Source: Bacteroidota bacterium
Lineage (GTDB): Bacteria > Bacteroidota > Bacteroidia > Flavobacteriales > Flavobacteriaceae
DNA: 6,819 nt
Assembly (NCBI GenBank): GCA_947468985.1
Contig: CANINJ010000106.1
Span: 1-6,819, forward strand
Direction of reading: 5' to 3'
A model generated the notes under the pieces. The model worked only from the letters and a program-made list of their open reading frames with translations, had not been told where the DNA came from and searched no databases. Shown here one piece after another: positions 6,771 through 6,819 of the stretch (within the stretch, counting starts at the first letter, position 1; each line of letters starts with the position of its first letter). The position numbers and the translations under genes are program-made.

Positions 6771-6819
6771 ATGGACAGTACATTAATTATAATTATTTCA
6801 GGAATAGCTGGAATTGCAG
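6771..6819 (+). CDS. rny: Probable ribonuclease Y, N-terminal fragment (cut by window end)
   Basis: Only 16 codons are present: ATG followed by MDSTLIIIISGIAGIA. This very hydrophobic start fits the single N-terminal membrane anchor of ribonuclease Y, the membrane-bound endoribonuclease (KH and HD domains) that begins mRNA decay. The motif content alone cannot prove it. The call rests mainly on gene order, since I recall rny next to zapA in Bacteroidota. The ATG is 20 bases after the T run of the 6S-like RNA, with an AT-rich leader (TTTTAACAAAC). Its transcript must start inside or before the 6S region, or arise from read-through; no TAnnTTTG element is visible in the 20-base gap. Confidence 0.68.
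   Translation, partial: MDSTLIIIISGIAGIA

Overview
The window looks like chromosomal DNA of a member of the Flavobacteriaceae (Bacteroidota), probably Flavobacterium or a close relative. The evidence is the low G+C content, AT-rich translation starts without Shine-Dalgarno sequences, a TAnnTTTG-type -7 promoter element, an outer-membrane TonB-dependent receptor with an N-terminal carboxypeptidase-regulatory-like domain, and a zapA / 6S-like RNA / rny-like gene order. This assignment is inferred from sequence character and recalled family knowledge, not from a database search. I see no insertion sequence, CRISPR array, tRNA or rRNA.

Layout. Positions 1-880 (+) hold the C-terminal half of an MsbA-type ABC exporter with a complete nucleotide-binding domain; the membrane domain lies mostly outside the window. 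After 28 bp comes a DUF2971-family gene (909-1610, +). It ends 4 bp inside the stop region of a convergent minus-strand pair. Read in their own direction, these are an M23/LytM-type zinc endopeptidase with a signal peptide (5782-4082) and, 6 bp downstream and in the same reading frame, a TonB-dependent outer-membrane receptor (4075-1607) that appears to start at TTG. The spacing says the two are one operon, and both products leave the cytoplasm, so they form an envelope module.

A 184-bp divergent intergenic region (5783-5966) separates that pair from a plus-strand operon. Its good promoter element is at 5932-5939. The operon encodes a 96-residue coiled-coil protein and, 8 bp later, ZapA, which bundles FtsZ filaments. 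The coiled-coil protein occupies the position of a ZapA partner (compare ZauP, or functionally ZapB).

Immediately after zapA, about 165 bp without an ORF folds into a long rod with a perfect 11-bp closing stem, an internal bubble and a final run of seven T. This fits the flavobacterial 6S RNA (6S-Flavo), a regulator that binds RNA polymerase. Twenty bases after the T run an ORF starts with a hydrophobic N-terminus and is cut off by the window end. It is probably rny (ribonuclease Y). The right side therefore groups cell division, global transcription control and RNA turnover, which is a housekeeping arrangement. The most open points are the uncharacterised ZapA partner, the M23-TonB pair with its TTG start, and the DUF2971 protein.
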